DNA from: Moraxella sp.
Lineage (GTDB): Bacteria; Pseudomonadota; Gammaproteobacteria; Pseudomonadales; Moraxellaceae
Assembly (NCBI GenBank): GCA_030530785.1
Contig: JAUMUJ010000002.1
Location: 1-42,986 of the forward strand
Length of the DNA: 42,986 bases
Direction: 5' to 3'
The translations under genes and the position numbers were made by a program. The notes under the pieces were generated by a model that ran no database searches, had not been told where the DNA came from, and saw nothing but the letters and a program-made list of their open reading frames with translations. Of this stretch, positions 7,330 through 16,892 are shown one piece after another. Each line of letters begins with the position of its first letter. Within the stretch, counting starts at the first letter, position 1.

Positions 7330-8361
7330 ATGACAGCAACAGAAAATCCGAAAAAACCCCTTGAAAATCAACATATTTTATTAAAACCTTTATATATCAA
7401 TGGTTTGAAAATTGATAATAGAATTTGGGTAGCACCGATGGCAGGTGTTACTGATAATCCCTTTCGCCGTCTTGCCAAATCCTTTGGGGCAGGTCATGCC
7501 ATCAGTGAGATGATTATCGCTGATACTGCTCTGTATGCCCGCAAAAAATCGCTGTATCGGGCGAACTTTTCGGGGGAGATTGCTCCCATCTCTGCCCAAG
7601 TGGCAGGTTCAGAGCCTGATAAGTTGGCAAAGGCGGTGCGATTTCAGGTAGAAAATGGGGCATGCATGGTGGACATTAACATGGGTTGCCCTGCAAAAAA
7701 AGTCTGCCGTAAGTTGTCGGGGTCGGCTCTTTTGCAAGATTTGGATTTGGTGGAGCGTCTGCTTGACAGTGCCGTAGAATCGGTGGCAGATTTGGGTGTG
7801 CCAATCACACTAAAAACACGGCTTGGTTTTACTAATGGTCAAGAAAATATCCTAACAGTGGCTAAGATTGCCGAAAATGCAGGCATTTCTGCTCTTGCCA
7901 TACACGGACGCACCCGAGAAGACTTTTATGCAGGCAATGCCCGTTATGAGCTTATCAGGCAAGTCAAGCAAACCTCTAAAATCCCCATCATCGTCAATGG
8001 CGACATTGACAGTCCCCAAAAAGCCAAATGGGTACAAGAGTACACAGGGGCGGATGCTGTCATGATAGGGAGAGCAGGGCAGGGGCGACCGTGGATTTTT
8101 CGGGACATTGCTCATTATCTTGCCACAGATGAGATTTTAGCCCCGCCCAGCGTGAGCGAGCTTCGTGAGATTGTGCTTAGCCATCTTGATGAATTGTATC
8201 AATTTTATGGAGAATATTCAGGCTGTCGCATTGCCCGTAAGCACATCGCTTGGTACACAGGCGGACTTGCCAACTCTAACGCCTTTCGGGAAGCGATGTA
8301 TCGTGAAGAGACGACCAGTGGTCAGTATCGGGTGGTTGATGAGTTTTTAAGGGGTGGTTAG
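7330..8361 (+). CDS. dusB: tRNA-dihydrouridine synthase B
   Basis: 343 residues. FMN enzyme that reduces uridines in the D-loop of tRNA with NADPH. The TIM-barrel start APMAGVTDNPFRRLAKSFGA (residues 35-54) and the catalytic motif NMGCPAKK (Cys120) place it in the DusB branch. HGRTREDFY and GDI near residues 190-225 and IGRAGQGRPWIF near 250-260 form the phosphate/FMN site. The C-terminal helical domain starts near 275. E. coli DusB has 321 residues. The frame is open 105 codons further upstream, but that part overlaps the promoter and shows no conservation, so I chose MTATENPK. In E. coli dusB heads an operon with fis; no fis follows here. Confidence 0.93.
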   Translation: MTATENPKKPLENQHILLKPLYINGLKIDNRIWVAPMAGVTDNPFRRLAKSFGAGHAISEMIIADTALYARKKSLYRANFSGEIAPISAQVAGSEPDKLAKAVRFQVENGACMVDINMGCPAKKVCRKLSGSALLQDLDLVERLLDSAVESVADLGVPITLKTRLGFTNGQENILTVAKIAENAGISALAIHGRTREDFYAGNARYELIRQVKQTSKIPIIVNGDIDSPQKAKWVQEYTGADAVMIGRAGQGRPWIFRDIAHYLATDEILAPPSVSELREIVLSHLDELYQFYGEYSGCRIARKHIAWYTGGLANSNAFREAMYREETTSGQYRVVDEFLRGG

Positions 8362-8483
8362 GCCTGAATTGGGCGATTTTTGGCTTTTGTATTGATGGAT
8401 TTTTATTTAACAACATCATGCTTGTAATTGATAATATTTATCATAAAAAGTGTCGGCAAAAGGTAGGATTTTGGCAGATTTTA

Positions 8484-8492
8484 TGCTAAAAT
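8484..8492 (+). promoter_or_regulatory. Extended -10 of the CoA-transferase gene
   Basis: TG-C-TAAAAT at 8484-8492, 55 bases before the ATG, inside the string GGCAGATTTTATGCTAAAAT. Almost the same string precedes pncA. Confidence 0.5.
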
Positions 8493-8547
8493 CACACCAG
8501 CATTTTGCTATCGGAAATTTATTTTTAGCATAACGGAGTTTAAGGTT

Positions 8548-10074
8548 ATGAGCATTGACCGTATTCGCCACGCAGGTCTGCGTGAAAAAGTGATGACTGC
8601 TGATGAGGCTGTCCAATTTATCCAAAATGGCATGATGCTTGCCATCACAGGTTTTACAGGGGCAGGCTACCCTAAGGCATTACCCACTGCCATCGCCAAT
8701 AAAGCCAAATCCGCTCACGCCAAAGGAGAAAAATTTAGCGTGGGCATGGTAACAGGTGCGTCTACCGCTCCTGAATGTGATGGCGTGCTGGCAGAAGCCA
8801 ACGCTCTACATTTTCGTTCGCCATTTCAATCCGACCCAACACTCCGTAACGGCATTAACGCAGGTAACATCGCTTACCAAGATATGCATTTATCACACGT
8901 TGAACAACAAATGCGCCAAGGTTTTTATGGCAAATTTGACGTGGCCATCGTAGAAGCAACCGCCATCACCGAAAACGGCGAGTTGATTTTTGCAATGGGT
9001 ATCGGTCATGGCGTGGAAGCGGTAAAAAATGCCGACAAAATCATCATTGAGATTAACTCTGCCCTAAGTGCAGGCTTGGAGGGTATGCACGACATTTATG
9101 GCGAAGTGGGTTTGCCACCGCACCGTAAGCCCATTCCCATCGTGGGTGCTTTTGACCGTATTGGTACGGCAGGCTTGGCGATTGATGTTGATAAAGTGGT
9201 TGCCATCGTCTTTACCAATGCAGGCGACCGTAATTCTAAATTTGCCGAGCCTGACGATGTCTCTAAGCGTATCGCTGCCCAAGTGATTGATTTTCTTGAT
9301 AATGAAGTCAAACAAGGTCGTCTTCCTAAGAGTCTGTTGCCCTTACAGTCTGGCGTGGGCAACGTGGCAAATGCGGTGATGGCAGGACTGCTTGATGCCC
9401 CATTTGATGATTTGACAGGTTATACCGAAGTGTTACAAGACGGTATGCTTGATTTGATTTTGGCCAAAAAAATGAAAACAGCATCTGCCACCGCCTTGTC
9501 ATTCAGTCCAGATGCGTTAGAGCGTTTTAACGAAAACATTGAGTTTTTAAAGGACAAGATTGTTTTACGTCCGATGGAGATTAGCAATCACCCAGAGATT
9601 ATCCGCCGTTTGGGGGTCATTGGCATGAACTCCATGATTGAAGCGGACATCTATGGTAACGTAAACTCCACCCACGTCATGGGTACTCGCATGATGAATG
9701 GTATCGGTGGTTCGGGCGACTTTACTCGTAATGGGTTTTTCTCGTTCTATGTCAGTCCATCTACCGCAAAAGGCGGGGCAATCTCTGCCATCGTGCCGAT
9801 GGTCAGCCATCATGACCACACCGAGCATGACGTGATGTTTATTGTTACTGAGCAGGGCATGGCGGATTTGCGTGGCAAATCACCAAAAGAACGTGCCAAA
9901 CTCATCATTGACAACTGCTCACACCCTGATTATCGGGATATGCTCCGTGATTATTATGACCGTGCATTGGTGGCAAGCCAAAAAGCAGGCGGTATCCATA
10001 CGCCACATATGTTGTTAGAAGCCTTATCATGGCATCAGCGTTTTGTGGAAACGGGCGATATGCGCATTAAATAA
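8548..10074 (+). CDS. Succinate/acetate CoA-transferase (acetyl-CoA hydrolase family)
   Basis: 508 residues, the length of AarC/ScpC-type class I CoA-transferases (about 505). The Glu that forms the acyl-enzyme in AarC is Glu294, and here Glu294 falls exactly in GYTEVLQDG. The glycine-rich stretch MNGIGGSGDFTRNG near residue 393-406 and GVGNVANAV near 269-277 are typical CoA-site motifs. The enzyme moves CoA between acetate and succinate (or propionate), a bypass of succinyl-CoA synthetase; some relatives only hydrolyse acetyl-CoA. It is cytosolic and stands alone, with a promoter before it and a strong terminator after it. Substrate preference cannot be read from sequence. Confidence 0.88.
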   Translation: MSIDRIRHAGLREKVMTADEAVQFIQNGMMLAITGFTGAGYPKALPTAIANKAKSAHAKGEKFSVGMVTGASTAPECDGVLAEANALHFRSPFQSDPTLRNGINAGNIAYQDMHLSHVEQQMRQGFYGKFDVAIVEATAITENGELIFAMGIGHGVEAVKNADKIIIEINSALSAGLEGMHDIYGEVGLPPHRKPIPIVGAFDRIGTAGLAIDVDKVVAIVFTNAGDRNSKFAEPDDVSKRIAAQVIDFLDNEVKQGRLPKSLLPLQSGVGNVANAVMAGLLDAPFDDLTGYTEVLQDGMLDLILAKKMKTASATALSFSPDALERFNENIEFLKDKIVLRPMEISNHPEIIRRLGVIGMNSMIEADIYGNVNSTHVMGTRMMNGIGGSGDFTRNGFFSFYVSPSTAKGGAISAIVPMVSHHDHTEHDVMFIVTEQGMADLRGKSPKERAKLIIDNCSHPDYRDMLRDYYDRALVASQKAGGIHTPHMLLEALSWHQRFVETGDMRIK

Positions 10075-10090
10075 ACGCATTTGCATAAAG

Positions 10091-10123
10091 AACACCCAAG
10101 TTTAACTGCTTGGGTGTTTTTTT
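10091..10123 (+). terminator. Rho-independent terminator
   Basis: Perfect stem AACACCCAAG / CTTGGGTGTT with an eight-base loop, then a T tract. It ends the CoA-transferase transcript. Confidence 0.9.
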
Positions 10124-10156
10124 GTGATAAAAAGTGTTTTTCGTTTTAAAATTGGT

Positions 10157-10162
10157 TATAAT
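10157..10162 (+). promoter_or_regulatory. -10 box before the lipoprotein pair
   Basis: TATAAT, 30 bases before the lipoprotein ATG at 10193 and just after the preceding terminator. The -35 region (near 10134, GTGTTT) is poor. Confidence 0.45.
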
Positions 10163-10192
10163 TGTTAGGTTTTTATGCCTGATGGAAATATA

Positions 10193-12613
10193 ATGTCAAG
10201 ATTTTGCTTAAAATTTTTGGTGGTGGCGGTAACAACGGCATTATTAAGTGCCTGCCAACATCATCAAACCATGTCAGCACAACCTGCCACCATGCAACAT
10301 AATGCAGTTGGTACGTCTGGTACGTCTTTATCTGACCAAGCCAAAGCACGGCTTATCCGTGCCGTACAAGAGCATTTAGGTCAAGAATACCACGCCGTAA
10401 CTGTGCACCGCACCCAAATGTTGCCTCTATATCAAGATGGTAGCCTAAATAAGGACGCTGACCCGATTTGGGGCAGTATCATGAAAGTGGGTGAGTTTAA
10501 ACGCAACCACACCAACGAACAAAGACAGCCTTATTTGACTGAGTTTGAATATGTGGGCGAACCAGACACGGGCGATGATGTCAAAGGCGAACTGCCTTAT
10601 TTGCGTTATGATGACGAAAAGGCAGGCGTGTCTGCCGAGACAGTCTCTCGTGCAACAGCAACAACAAACGAAATTTACCGAGATACCGATGATAAGATTG
10701 CACAGTTATTGGACGATACTAATGAATTGGTGGTACATTTTCATTTGATGTTTGATGAGAGCGGTGCAGGGCAAGAGCGACCGTCTTTGGCTGATGAACA
10801 ACAAAAATCCATACAAAAGCAGATTGTCGCCTTACAAAAAAACGCTCAGGGCTACCAAGTACAAGAGTTAAATGCCATCGGCGAGTGTTTAAATCATTAT
10901 GTCATCGGGGCAAAGGAGCTGTTGTCATCGTCAGCCAAGACCGAGACCAACACGGAGCTTTTGTTGCAAAATTATCAGATGTGTGCATCAGGTGTGGTAT
11001 TTAACAAAACGCTCATGCCTGCCACTTATATCAAAGAAGGTCATACCAAAAACCACCTAAACACCACCACCGAGCTTGCCAAATGCCAACGTAATGCCAT
11101 AAAAGAACAACGAAACTTTCGCTTGATGGGTAAAACCTATGTACATGATGATAAGGTCTATTTGGACAGCTATCTGAATTATGCCAGATGTGCCAGCGAT
11201 GTGCTTGGGGCGGATACTGACAGCATTAAAGACCTAGACAGTGCCAAATCTGAACTGTATGCCTTGCGTTATGTGGTCAGTGATGGTAAGTTGTCAGAAT
11301 ATGCAACTTATACTGACAAATATCAAGGGGTAACAGGTTGGCTTGATGCTTATCGGGACATGAAAGCACAAGGCGACACACCCAAAGACACCAAAGATGA
11401 CGAGCCAAACCGAACTTTTGGTAGATTTGGTGTTTATGGTAACATGATGGCAAATATGCTAGATTATATCAAGCACACGCCCGAACAGTTAAATGCCCAA
11501 AATCTATACCAATATAATAACACCACCATCACCAGTTTAACTCATCATAATCCGACCACTCGTCAGACCGCCATTTTGGGGTCATTGGACTTTGAATCGT
11601 CCACCGCTCGCCAGTCAGCACAGTTTCCCATTCGGTTGGATTTTAATGCAGGTGTGGCGACAGCGGACGTGTCGGCATTATTGCCTGTGGTGGCACTGGT
11701 TGCCCCCAAGCACGCCCCTTTGCCCAAAGACATACCCGATGGCTTGATGTATTTTAAGACCCCAAATGAGCTTGCCCAAAAAATCCCGAGTGCTGTCATT
11801 TATGATGCCATCAGTCGGGGGGTGGTGCTTGCTTTATCTGACATGGACAGCGAACGCTTTACACCGGTGGCAGGTCAAGACGACTTCGCCAAACAAGCGG
11901 GTGCTAAGCATACCATCAAGATACAGCTTGACACCAAAGAGATGGGTCAGTTGTATGCCACCATCGCCAAAAAAGTGGTGCTGGATTTAAACGATTATGT
12001 GGACACACACCCTGATATTTATCCAGACATTCAAGCAGATAAGCCCAATAGAGCCAAAGGCATTAAAAAGGGCGACAGCCAAGCCGATAAGGTTAAGGCG
12101 ATGATAAAGGACTTTGCCACACTTGGTATGGCACACCGTAGCAGTGATGTGGGTGGGCTTGTACAGGTCATTGAAGGGGTCTTGCCATTTAGGGTGGACA
12201 CAGCAACTTATGTTTATCTTGACGCACAAGGCAAGCTCATCGCCACCCAGAGTATGACCACTTTGCACGATGAAATGCACGATTATCGCTTAAAAAATGT
12301 CGCCCAAACCCGCTATGGTAAAGCAGTTTTTGATAATCATGCCTTGTCTGGTCAGTTTAAAAACGCCTTTAACACACCTGCTCAAATTGATGGTGTGGCA
12401 TGGGTAAAAAATGCCGTTGATGAATATCGTTTTGCTCAAAGAGCCAAAAATGTACGTTTGTCGTATCAATATGAAAACGATGAGCCAAAACCATCTGTCA
12501 AGGCAGATAACGCCTGTGCTAACATCGCTGATGACATCGCCAGTCGGGGCGGTCATGATGATGTTCGCCAAACGGCAGAAGCCTTTAAACAAAAAGAATG
12601 TGCCACACGTTAG
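10193..12613 (+). CDS. Large lipoprotein of unknown function (first of a pair)
   Basis: 806 residues from the ATG at 10193 (GGA eight bases before it; an in-frame ATG six codons earlier fits the signal peptide less well). Signal MSRFCLKFLVVAVTTALLSAC with lipobox LSAC (Cys21). The mature protein starts with a Gln/Ala/Ser/Thr-rich linker, then a mostly helical, charged region with paired Cys (GECLNHYV, YQMCASG, LAKCQRN, YARCASD). Around residue 480-500 it turns to strands (PIRLDFNAGVATADV), followed by alternating strand and helix to the end. I do not recognise a family. Anchoring in the outer or inner membrane facing the periplasm or surface is likely. The next gene starts eight bases after the stop and shares layout and some motifs, so the two probably form one operon and work together. 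Confidence 0.75.
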   Translation: MSRFCLKFLVVAVTTALLSACQHHQTMSAQPATMQHNAVGTSGTSLSDQAKARLIRAVQEHLGQEYHAVTVHRTQMLPLYQDGSLNKDADPIWGSIMKVGEFKRNHTNEQRQPYLTEFEYVGEPDTGDDVKGELPYLRYDDEKAGVSAETVSRATATTNEIYRDTDDKIAQLLDDTNELVVHFHLMFDESGAGQERPSLADEQQKSIQKQIVALQKNAQGYQVQELNAIGECLNHYVIGAKELLSSSAKTETNTELLLQNYQMCASGVVFNKTLMPATYIKEGHTKNHLNTTTELAKCQRNAIKEQRNFRLMGKTYVHDDKVYLDSYLNYARCASDVLGADTDSIKDLDSAKSELYALRYVVSDGKLSEYATYTDKYQGVTGWLDAYRDMKAQGDTPKDTKDDEPNRTFGRFGVYGNMMANMLDYIKHTPEQLNAQNLYQYNNTTITSLTHHNPTTRQTAILGSLDFESSTARQSAQFPIRLDFNAGVATADVSALLPVVALVAPKHAPLPKDIPDGLMYFKTPNELAQKIPSAVIYDAISRGVVLALSDMDSERFTPVAGQDDFAKQAGAKHTIKIQLDTKEMGQLYATIAKKVVLDLNDYVDTHPDIYPDIQADKPNRAKGIKKGDSQADKVKAMIKDFATLGMAHRSSDVGGLVQVIEGVLPFRVDTATYVYLDAQGKLIATQSMTTLHDEMHDYRLKNVAQTRYGKAVFDNHALSGQFKNAFNTPAQIDGVAWVKNAVDEYRFAQRAKNVRLSYQYENDEPKPSVKADNACANIADDIASRGGHDDVRQTAEAFKQKECATR

Positions 12614-12621
12614 GATATGAT

Positions 12622-14346
12622 ATGAATTTACCAAAAATTGCTTGTTTAATGATGGGATTGGGACTGTTGAGTGCTTGTGCCACCAAAACGCATCTTGCCC
12701 AGCCTGCCACATCGTCTGTATCGGTTTCTGCCAAAGATTCGTTAGCATCTGCGGTAAAATCCCAAATGTATCGCTCTTTTGGCTATCAGACGGACATTTA
12801 TGTGTCCAATCATGCTCGCCGTGAGCGATTGGCTGATGTGTCCGTAGGAGATAGTGCCACTCAAAGCTGTGAGACCCGTCATGATGATGCTTATGTGGTA
12901 CTTTTAAAAAAGGCTTATGGTGAAAAAGGCGAAAAACTGGATTTAAACACCGAATATCTTGATGAACAAAAAACCATTAAATCTGCGTATCAGGCGTGCG
13001 TGGCGGTGATTAATGAGAAAAAAGGTCGGTATGAACCTTTTGATTTTGACGCATTTTATCAAGAGAACCATGCCTTGTCTGCCGATGAAAAAGAAGCGAT
13101 GTTTTTAGGCAGTATAACTGCTCACATGGCAAATCAAATGGCACTTGATGATATGGCACAAGATGAACCATCAGAACCTGTGCTTGAAGCCAAAAAAGCC
13201 GAGCTGTTGGACGCTTATCTGTTACAGCCAAGCCATCTGTCGGTATCGGGGCATTATCGGCCACTAAAAGGGCAGTTTAGTGTCTTGCCTAGCATACAGT
13301 ATCACGCCAAAAACCTGCATTTGTCGGTCAATCAACCCGTGCATTTTGATTTAAATGCAGGCGGGGCATATTTGTGGGCGGATAATTTTGCGTTGGCAAA
13401 CAGCCAGTTTTTAGATAAAAGTTTGGGCGATAAGTGGTATAATAAATGGTTATTTCTACCCTTTAATGATGGCAGTTTGCCCGATGATTTTGTCAAAGAG
13501 TTTGTCAAAGCCTACCTAAATGCCAAAAAAGAGAGTTTTTTGACCACGCCATCTGATGATTTTCGCTGGATAAATGCCGATGAGTTAAGTGGTGTGTCCC
13601 ATTTGTCGGACAGTTTGCCTGCCTCCACATTGGCACTCATGACAAGCACGCCCCACATCATTCAAAGCACGCTGTCCACCAAAGATAAGGCGTATAGTGA
13701 TTATGTGTTTTATGAGGTTTTGTATAATACTCTCACCAAAAAATATCCTGATTTGGCGATAGAGCAAATCATGGGCTATAACATTCAGACGATGGAGCGA
13801 GACATCATTGATGGTGAGAGTGTCATCACGGTGCGTAATGCTGAGCAGACGGCGGACACCGACCCAAGCGAGCCTAAGATGAATGCCAAAATGCTGATGG
13901 CTGTTTGGCTGGCCAATATTAACCAAAAAGTGCAGGCTTACTATGCCAGTCAAGACCCTGACTTCCCTGAACAAGACCGCCCCCAGATGAGCGACCAACG
14001 CCCCGTTATTACGCATTATGGCTTAGATGGTGGTAGATTGTCTTGGGTCAGTCAGCGATATTATCTAAAAACGCAGTTAAAAGGTGGTCAATTTGCCAAA
14101 GTGCTGTCTGATGAGCCGATGGTGATTGATGTTTTCACAAAAATTCATCAAAATCCCAACCAAGTCAAGACCTTTGGGCATTTGCCAGTGCCTACCGCCC
14201 AAAACAGCGTAAATCTGCTCACCTATAAAGATGAGTTTTTAAACAATCTAAAAAATGGCAATGATAAATACCTACAAGCCATGCTAAGGCTGATTTTGGG
14301 TGGGCAGGACGAACCAAGTGAGCCAGAGCTGATTGATGAGCCTTAG
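12622..14346 (+). CDS. Large lipoprotein of unknown function (second of a pair)
   Basis: 574 residues. The start MNLPKIACLMMGLGLLSAC gives a lipoprotein signal with lipobox LSAC (Cys19), so I prefer it to the in-frame ATG eight codons earlier, which overlaps the preceding gene. After a Ser/Thr/Ala-rich linker comes a charged helical part (SAYQACVAVINEKKG near 130), then a strand-rich part around residue 205-260 (QPVHFDLNAGGAYLWADNF). This matches the order and the F-D-x-NAG motif of the first lipoprotein (RLDFNAGVATADV). I infer distant paralogues. No known family was recognised. The C-terminus is acidic (QDEPSEPELIDEP), and the same DEPSEP string appears near residue 183. A terminator follows the stop. 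Confidence 0.75.
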   Translation: MNLPKIACLMMGLGLLSACATKTHLAQPATSSVSVSAKDSLASAVKSQMYRSFGYQTDIYVSNHARRERLADVSVGDSATQSCETRHDDAYVVLLKKAYGEKGEKLDLNTEYLDEQKTIKSAYQACVAVINEKKGRYEPFDFDAFYQENHALSADEKEAMFLGSITAHMANQMALDDMAQDEPSEPVLEAKKAELLDAYLLQPSHLSVSGHYRPLKGQFSVLPSIQYHAKNLHLSVNQPVHFDLNAGGAYLWADNFALANSQFLDKSLGDKWYNKWLFLPFNDGSLPDDFVKEFVKAYLNAKKESFLTTPSDDFRWINADELSGVSHLSDSLPASTLALMTSTPHIIQSTLSTKDKAYSDYVFYEVLYNTLTKKYPDLAIEQIMGYNIQTMERDIIDGESVITVRNAEQTADTDPSEPKMNAKMLMAVWLANINQKVQAYYASQDPDFPEQDRPQMSDQRPVITHYGLDGGRLSWVSQRYYLKTQLKGGQFAKVLSDEPMVIDVFTKIHQNPNQVKTFGHLPVPTAQNSVNLLTYKDEFLNNLKNGNDKYLQAMLRLILGGQDEPSEPELIDEP

Positions 14347-14361
14347 TCATCAACCACAAAA

Positions 14362-14385
14362 AATACCCCAAATTGGGGTATTTTA
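14362..14385. terminator. Terminator between convergent genes
   Basis: ATACCCC / GGGGTAT with loop AAATT and T-rich DNA after it on the plus strand. It serves the lipoprotein operon and, read backwards, dapF. Confidence 0.8.
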
Positions 14386-14386
14386 T

Positions 14387-15280
14387 TTAGGGGGTATTAT
14401 CGGATGTTAGGCTGATGCCTGCTTGGGCTGCCAAACCGTCAGGGCTAAATACCCCTTCATAAACAAAGGACGTAGGACCTGTCATCATGACCGAGTAGCC
14501 CTCTTGATAACGCACGGCAAGACTGCCTCCATACAGCTGAGTGCGAATGTCCACACCTTCATCAAGCCAGCCTTCACGCACGCCGATGGCGACCGCTGCA
14601 CACGCTCCTGAACCACAGGCTTGGGTTTCGCCAACCCCACGCTCGTAAACCCGTAAGCGGACATGGCGTTGATTGACGATTTGTACAAAGCCGACATTAA
14701 CCCGTTCTGGAAAGGCTTCATGCGACTCAATCGCCTTACCAAGCCGTGCCACGTCTGCCGTTAGTACGTCATCCACTTGTATCACAGCATGGGGATTGCC
14801 CATGTTGCACACATATAAGGACACGGGCGTGTCATCTATCATCATGCGATAGGCGTTACCGACTTTGGTGATGGCTTTTGGGGCAAAGGGAATCTCATCG
14901 GGCTTAAATTTGGGCTTGCCCATGTCTACTTGCACCCAGCCGTAGCGGTCAGTGGTAAGCGCGATGATACCGCTTGCGGTCTCTACTCTTAGGCGTTGTT
15001 TAAAGGACAGTTTGCGAGCTTGGACAAAGGTGGCAAAGCATCTTGCTCCGTTACCGCATTGGGAGACTTCTTGACCGTCTGCATTAAAAATGCGGTATTT
15101 AAAATCCACATCGGGGCGAGTGGGTGGCTCTACGATGAGCAGTTGGTCAAAGCCCACCCCCAAATGACGGTCAGCAAGCAGTTTAACAAGGTCGGTGGTA
15201 AGATTCATACGCTGGGTAACTAGGTCAATGACCATAAAGTCATTACCCAACCCGTGCATTTTGGTAAATTCAATCAGCAT
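14387..15280 (-). CDS. dapF: Diaminopimelate epimerase
   Basis: 297 residues. Converts LL- to meso-diaminopimelate for lysine and peptidoglycan synthesis without a cofactor. The two active-site cysteines are visible: Cys75 in QCGNGARCF and Cys222 in [20 protein letters not shown] at the N-terminus and NMGNPHAV near 159-166 are family signatures. It is about 20 residues longer than the E. coli enzyme because of a C-terminal tail after the last strand ([19 protein letters not shown]). It is probably cotranscribed with the unknown gene upstream (72-base gap). Confidence 0.96.
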   Translation of the reverse strand: MLIEFTKMHGLGNDFMVIDLVTQRMNLTTDLVKLLADRHLGVGFDQLLIVEPPTRPDVDFKYRIFNADGQEVSQCGNGARCFATFVQARKLSFKQRLRVETASGIIALTTDRYGWVQVDMGKPKFKPDEIPFAPKAITKVGNAYRMMIDDTPVSLYVCNMGNPHAVIQVDDVLTADVARLGKAIESHEAFPERVNVGFVQIVNQRHVRLRVYERGVGETQACGSGACAAVAIGVREGWLDEGVDIRTQLYGGSLAVRYQEGYSVMMTGPTSFVYEGVFSPDGLAAQAGISLTSDNTP

Positions 15281-15352
15281 TTGTTATCCTTTTGTTTGTG
15301 GTTAAATGACTCTTGTATCTTATCACGTTATGTAAAAATTCCAAAGGAAAAT

Positions 15353-16000
15353 TTAATTCATATTTTGAGTGTGTTCAAGGCTTTTTTCGGTGATAGCGGT
15401 TTTTAGGTAAGTCAGTGCTTGGGGGGATTTGGCATTTAGGGTGTTTAAAATTTGAGTGGTGGCAAGAGCATGGCTATTAGGCAGGCGAGTGTAGGTGTCG
15501 CTTGGGTTGATGATAAATTCGTCATCAGACAGGTCAATGCTGACGAGCGTCTTGGTGGGATTTTTATGCAAAACGTTCACATTGCCTGACAACAAAAACC
15601 TCCCCGCTTCTTGTAAGATGAGTGCTGACGGGTCGTCTTGTGAAAAAATGGCTTGATGGTCTTTGGCGGTGTTGGTAAAACGCAAATGCAACGCAAGCGG
15701 AAAATCGTCTAACACAATCACCACCGACCCTGAGATTTTGATGTGAGTGGCAGGTGTGAACACGCCTTGTGGTAGTCCTAAAATTTGGCAGGCTTGACTG
15801 GCAGTTACAAGGTCGTTCATGTGATAAAAAAACTCACCAAGCGGTTTTTGGGCTTTTAGGTTGTCATCTAGGCGGTCATAATGAGCCAAAAACATCATGG
15901 GCAGGTCTTTTTGACAGATGAGAGTGTCTATTTTGACGTTATGTACCCGAAAGGGCAAATCATCTGTGATGAGTTCTTGGAGTATAAAAGTGTCGGTCAT
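15353..16000 (-). CDS. Conserved-looking protein of unknown function upstream of dapF
   Basis: 215 residues from MTDTFILQELITDD. AGGAAAA lies seven bases before this ATG, so I prefer it to the one ten codons upstream. There is no signal peptide or membrane segment. The N-terminal 60 residues are acidic and mixed. A strand-rich middle (ISGSVVIVLDDFPLALHLRF) is followed by another (NVNVLHKNPTKTLVSIDLSDDEFII), and the end is helical (ALATTQILNTLNAKSPQALTYLKTAI). No family was recognised, and there are no catalytic motifs I can name. Its place before dapF gives no firm hint of function. Confidence 0.65.
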   Translation of the reverse strand: MTDTFILQELITDDLPFRVHNVKIDTLICQKDLPMMFLAHYDRLDDNLKAQKPLGEFFYHMNDLVTASQACQILGLPQGVFTPATHIKISGSVVIVLDDFPLALHLRFTNTAKDHQAIFSQDDPSALILQEAGRFLLSGNVNVLHKNPTKTLVSIDLSDDEFIINPSDTYTRLPNSHALATTQILNTLNAKSPQALTYLKTAITEKSLEHTQNMN

Positions 16001-16080
16001 GTGCGTTTTCCTGTAAAAATTATCCATCATATCATAATTTTTGCCAAAAAAGCCAAATTTTGCTTGACGTTGGTGTTATC

Positions 16081-16109
16081 TTATCATTGGGCAGATTTTA
16101 TGATAAAAT
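16081..16109 (+). promoter_or_regulatory. Promoter of pncA
   Basis: TTATCA-N17-TAAAAT with an extended TG (16101-16102) before the -10 at 16104-16109. Confidence 0.5.
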
Positions 16110-16183
16110 GAATAATAAAGTTCATCGTCTCGTTGGTGGACTTGGTTAAATTGGGGATTATTACCTTATTTTTGGAGAGTGTG

Positions 16184-16798
16184 ATGAAAGCCTTATTGGT
16201 TGTAGATGTACAAAATGGCTTTGTGGGTGGTAATTTGGCGGTGGCAAACAGTCATGCCATTATCCCTGTGATTAACCGCTTAATTGCTCATTTTGACACT
16301 GTCATTTTGACCCAAGATTATCATCCTGCCGACCACATTTCTTTTTATCAAAATCATGACGGCAAAGCCCCGTTTGACACGATAGAGCTATCCTATGGTA
16401 CGCAAGTTCTATGGAATGCCCACTGCGTACAAGGCACATCAGACGCTGATTTTCATACCAGCCTACAAGCCGATAAAGCCGAGCTCATTATCCGCAAAGG
16501 TTTTCATCGGGACATAGACAGCTATTCGGCGTTTATGGAAGCAGATAGGGTAACCAAAACAGGGTTGGCAGGCTATTTGCGTGAGCGGGACATAGATGAT
16601 GTGTATGTGGTGGGCATTGCGACCGATTTTTGTGTGGCATGGACGGCAACAGATGCGGTGGCGTTTGGTTTTAAATGCACGGTCATCACGGACGCTACCG
16701 CCCCCATTGACATGAATGGGTCATTAGATAAGGCGATGGCGGACATGACAAACATGGGTGTGAAATTCATCACCTCAAAAGACATTTTAAATCAATGA
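16184..16798 (+). CDS. pncA: Nicotinamidase
   Basis: 204 residues from the ATG at 16184, with GGAG eight bases before it. Hydrolyses nicotinamide to nicotinate for NAD salvage. The triad of the isochorismatase-like fold is Asp8 (VVDVQNGF), Lys105 (IIRKGFHRD) and Cys150 (GIATDFCVAWTATDA). The metal ligands are Asp45, His47 (TQDYHPADH) and His80 (WNAHCVQGT). Length fits the family (E. coli about 213). It is a cytosolic, single-gene unit with its own promoter, divergent from the dapF side. Confidence 0.94.
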   Translation: MKALLVVDVQNGFVGGNLAVANSHAIIPVINRLIAHFDTVILTQDYHPADHISFYQNHDGKAPFDTIELSYGTQVLWNAHCVQGTSDADFHTSLQADKAELIIRKGFHRDIDSYSAFMEADRVTKTGLAGYLRERDIDDVYVVGIATDFCVAWTATDAVAFGFKCTVITDATAPIDMNGSLDKAMADMTNMGVKFITSKDILNQ

Positions 16799-16833
16799 CC
16801 TATAAATTTTTTTAAAATTTTATTAAAAAATAC

Positions 16834-16861
16834 TTGTCAAATTTTAAAAGTGGTATATAAT
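16834..16861 (+). promoter_or_regulatory. Promoter of tRNA-Leu
   Basis: TTGTCA-N16-TATAAT, 31 bases before the tRNA. It is a strong promoter typical of stable RNA, in very AT-rich DNA. Confidence 0.8.
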
Positions 16862-16892
16862 ACGCCACATCAAGACGAAATTTGATAAATCT

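Noticed and set aside
12598-12621. Longer start for the second large lipoprotein (MCHTLGYD)
   Set aside because: It overlaps the preceding gene and spoils the lipoprotein signal; the ATG at 12622 gives a clean LSAC signal.
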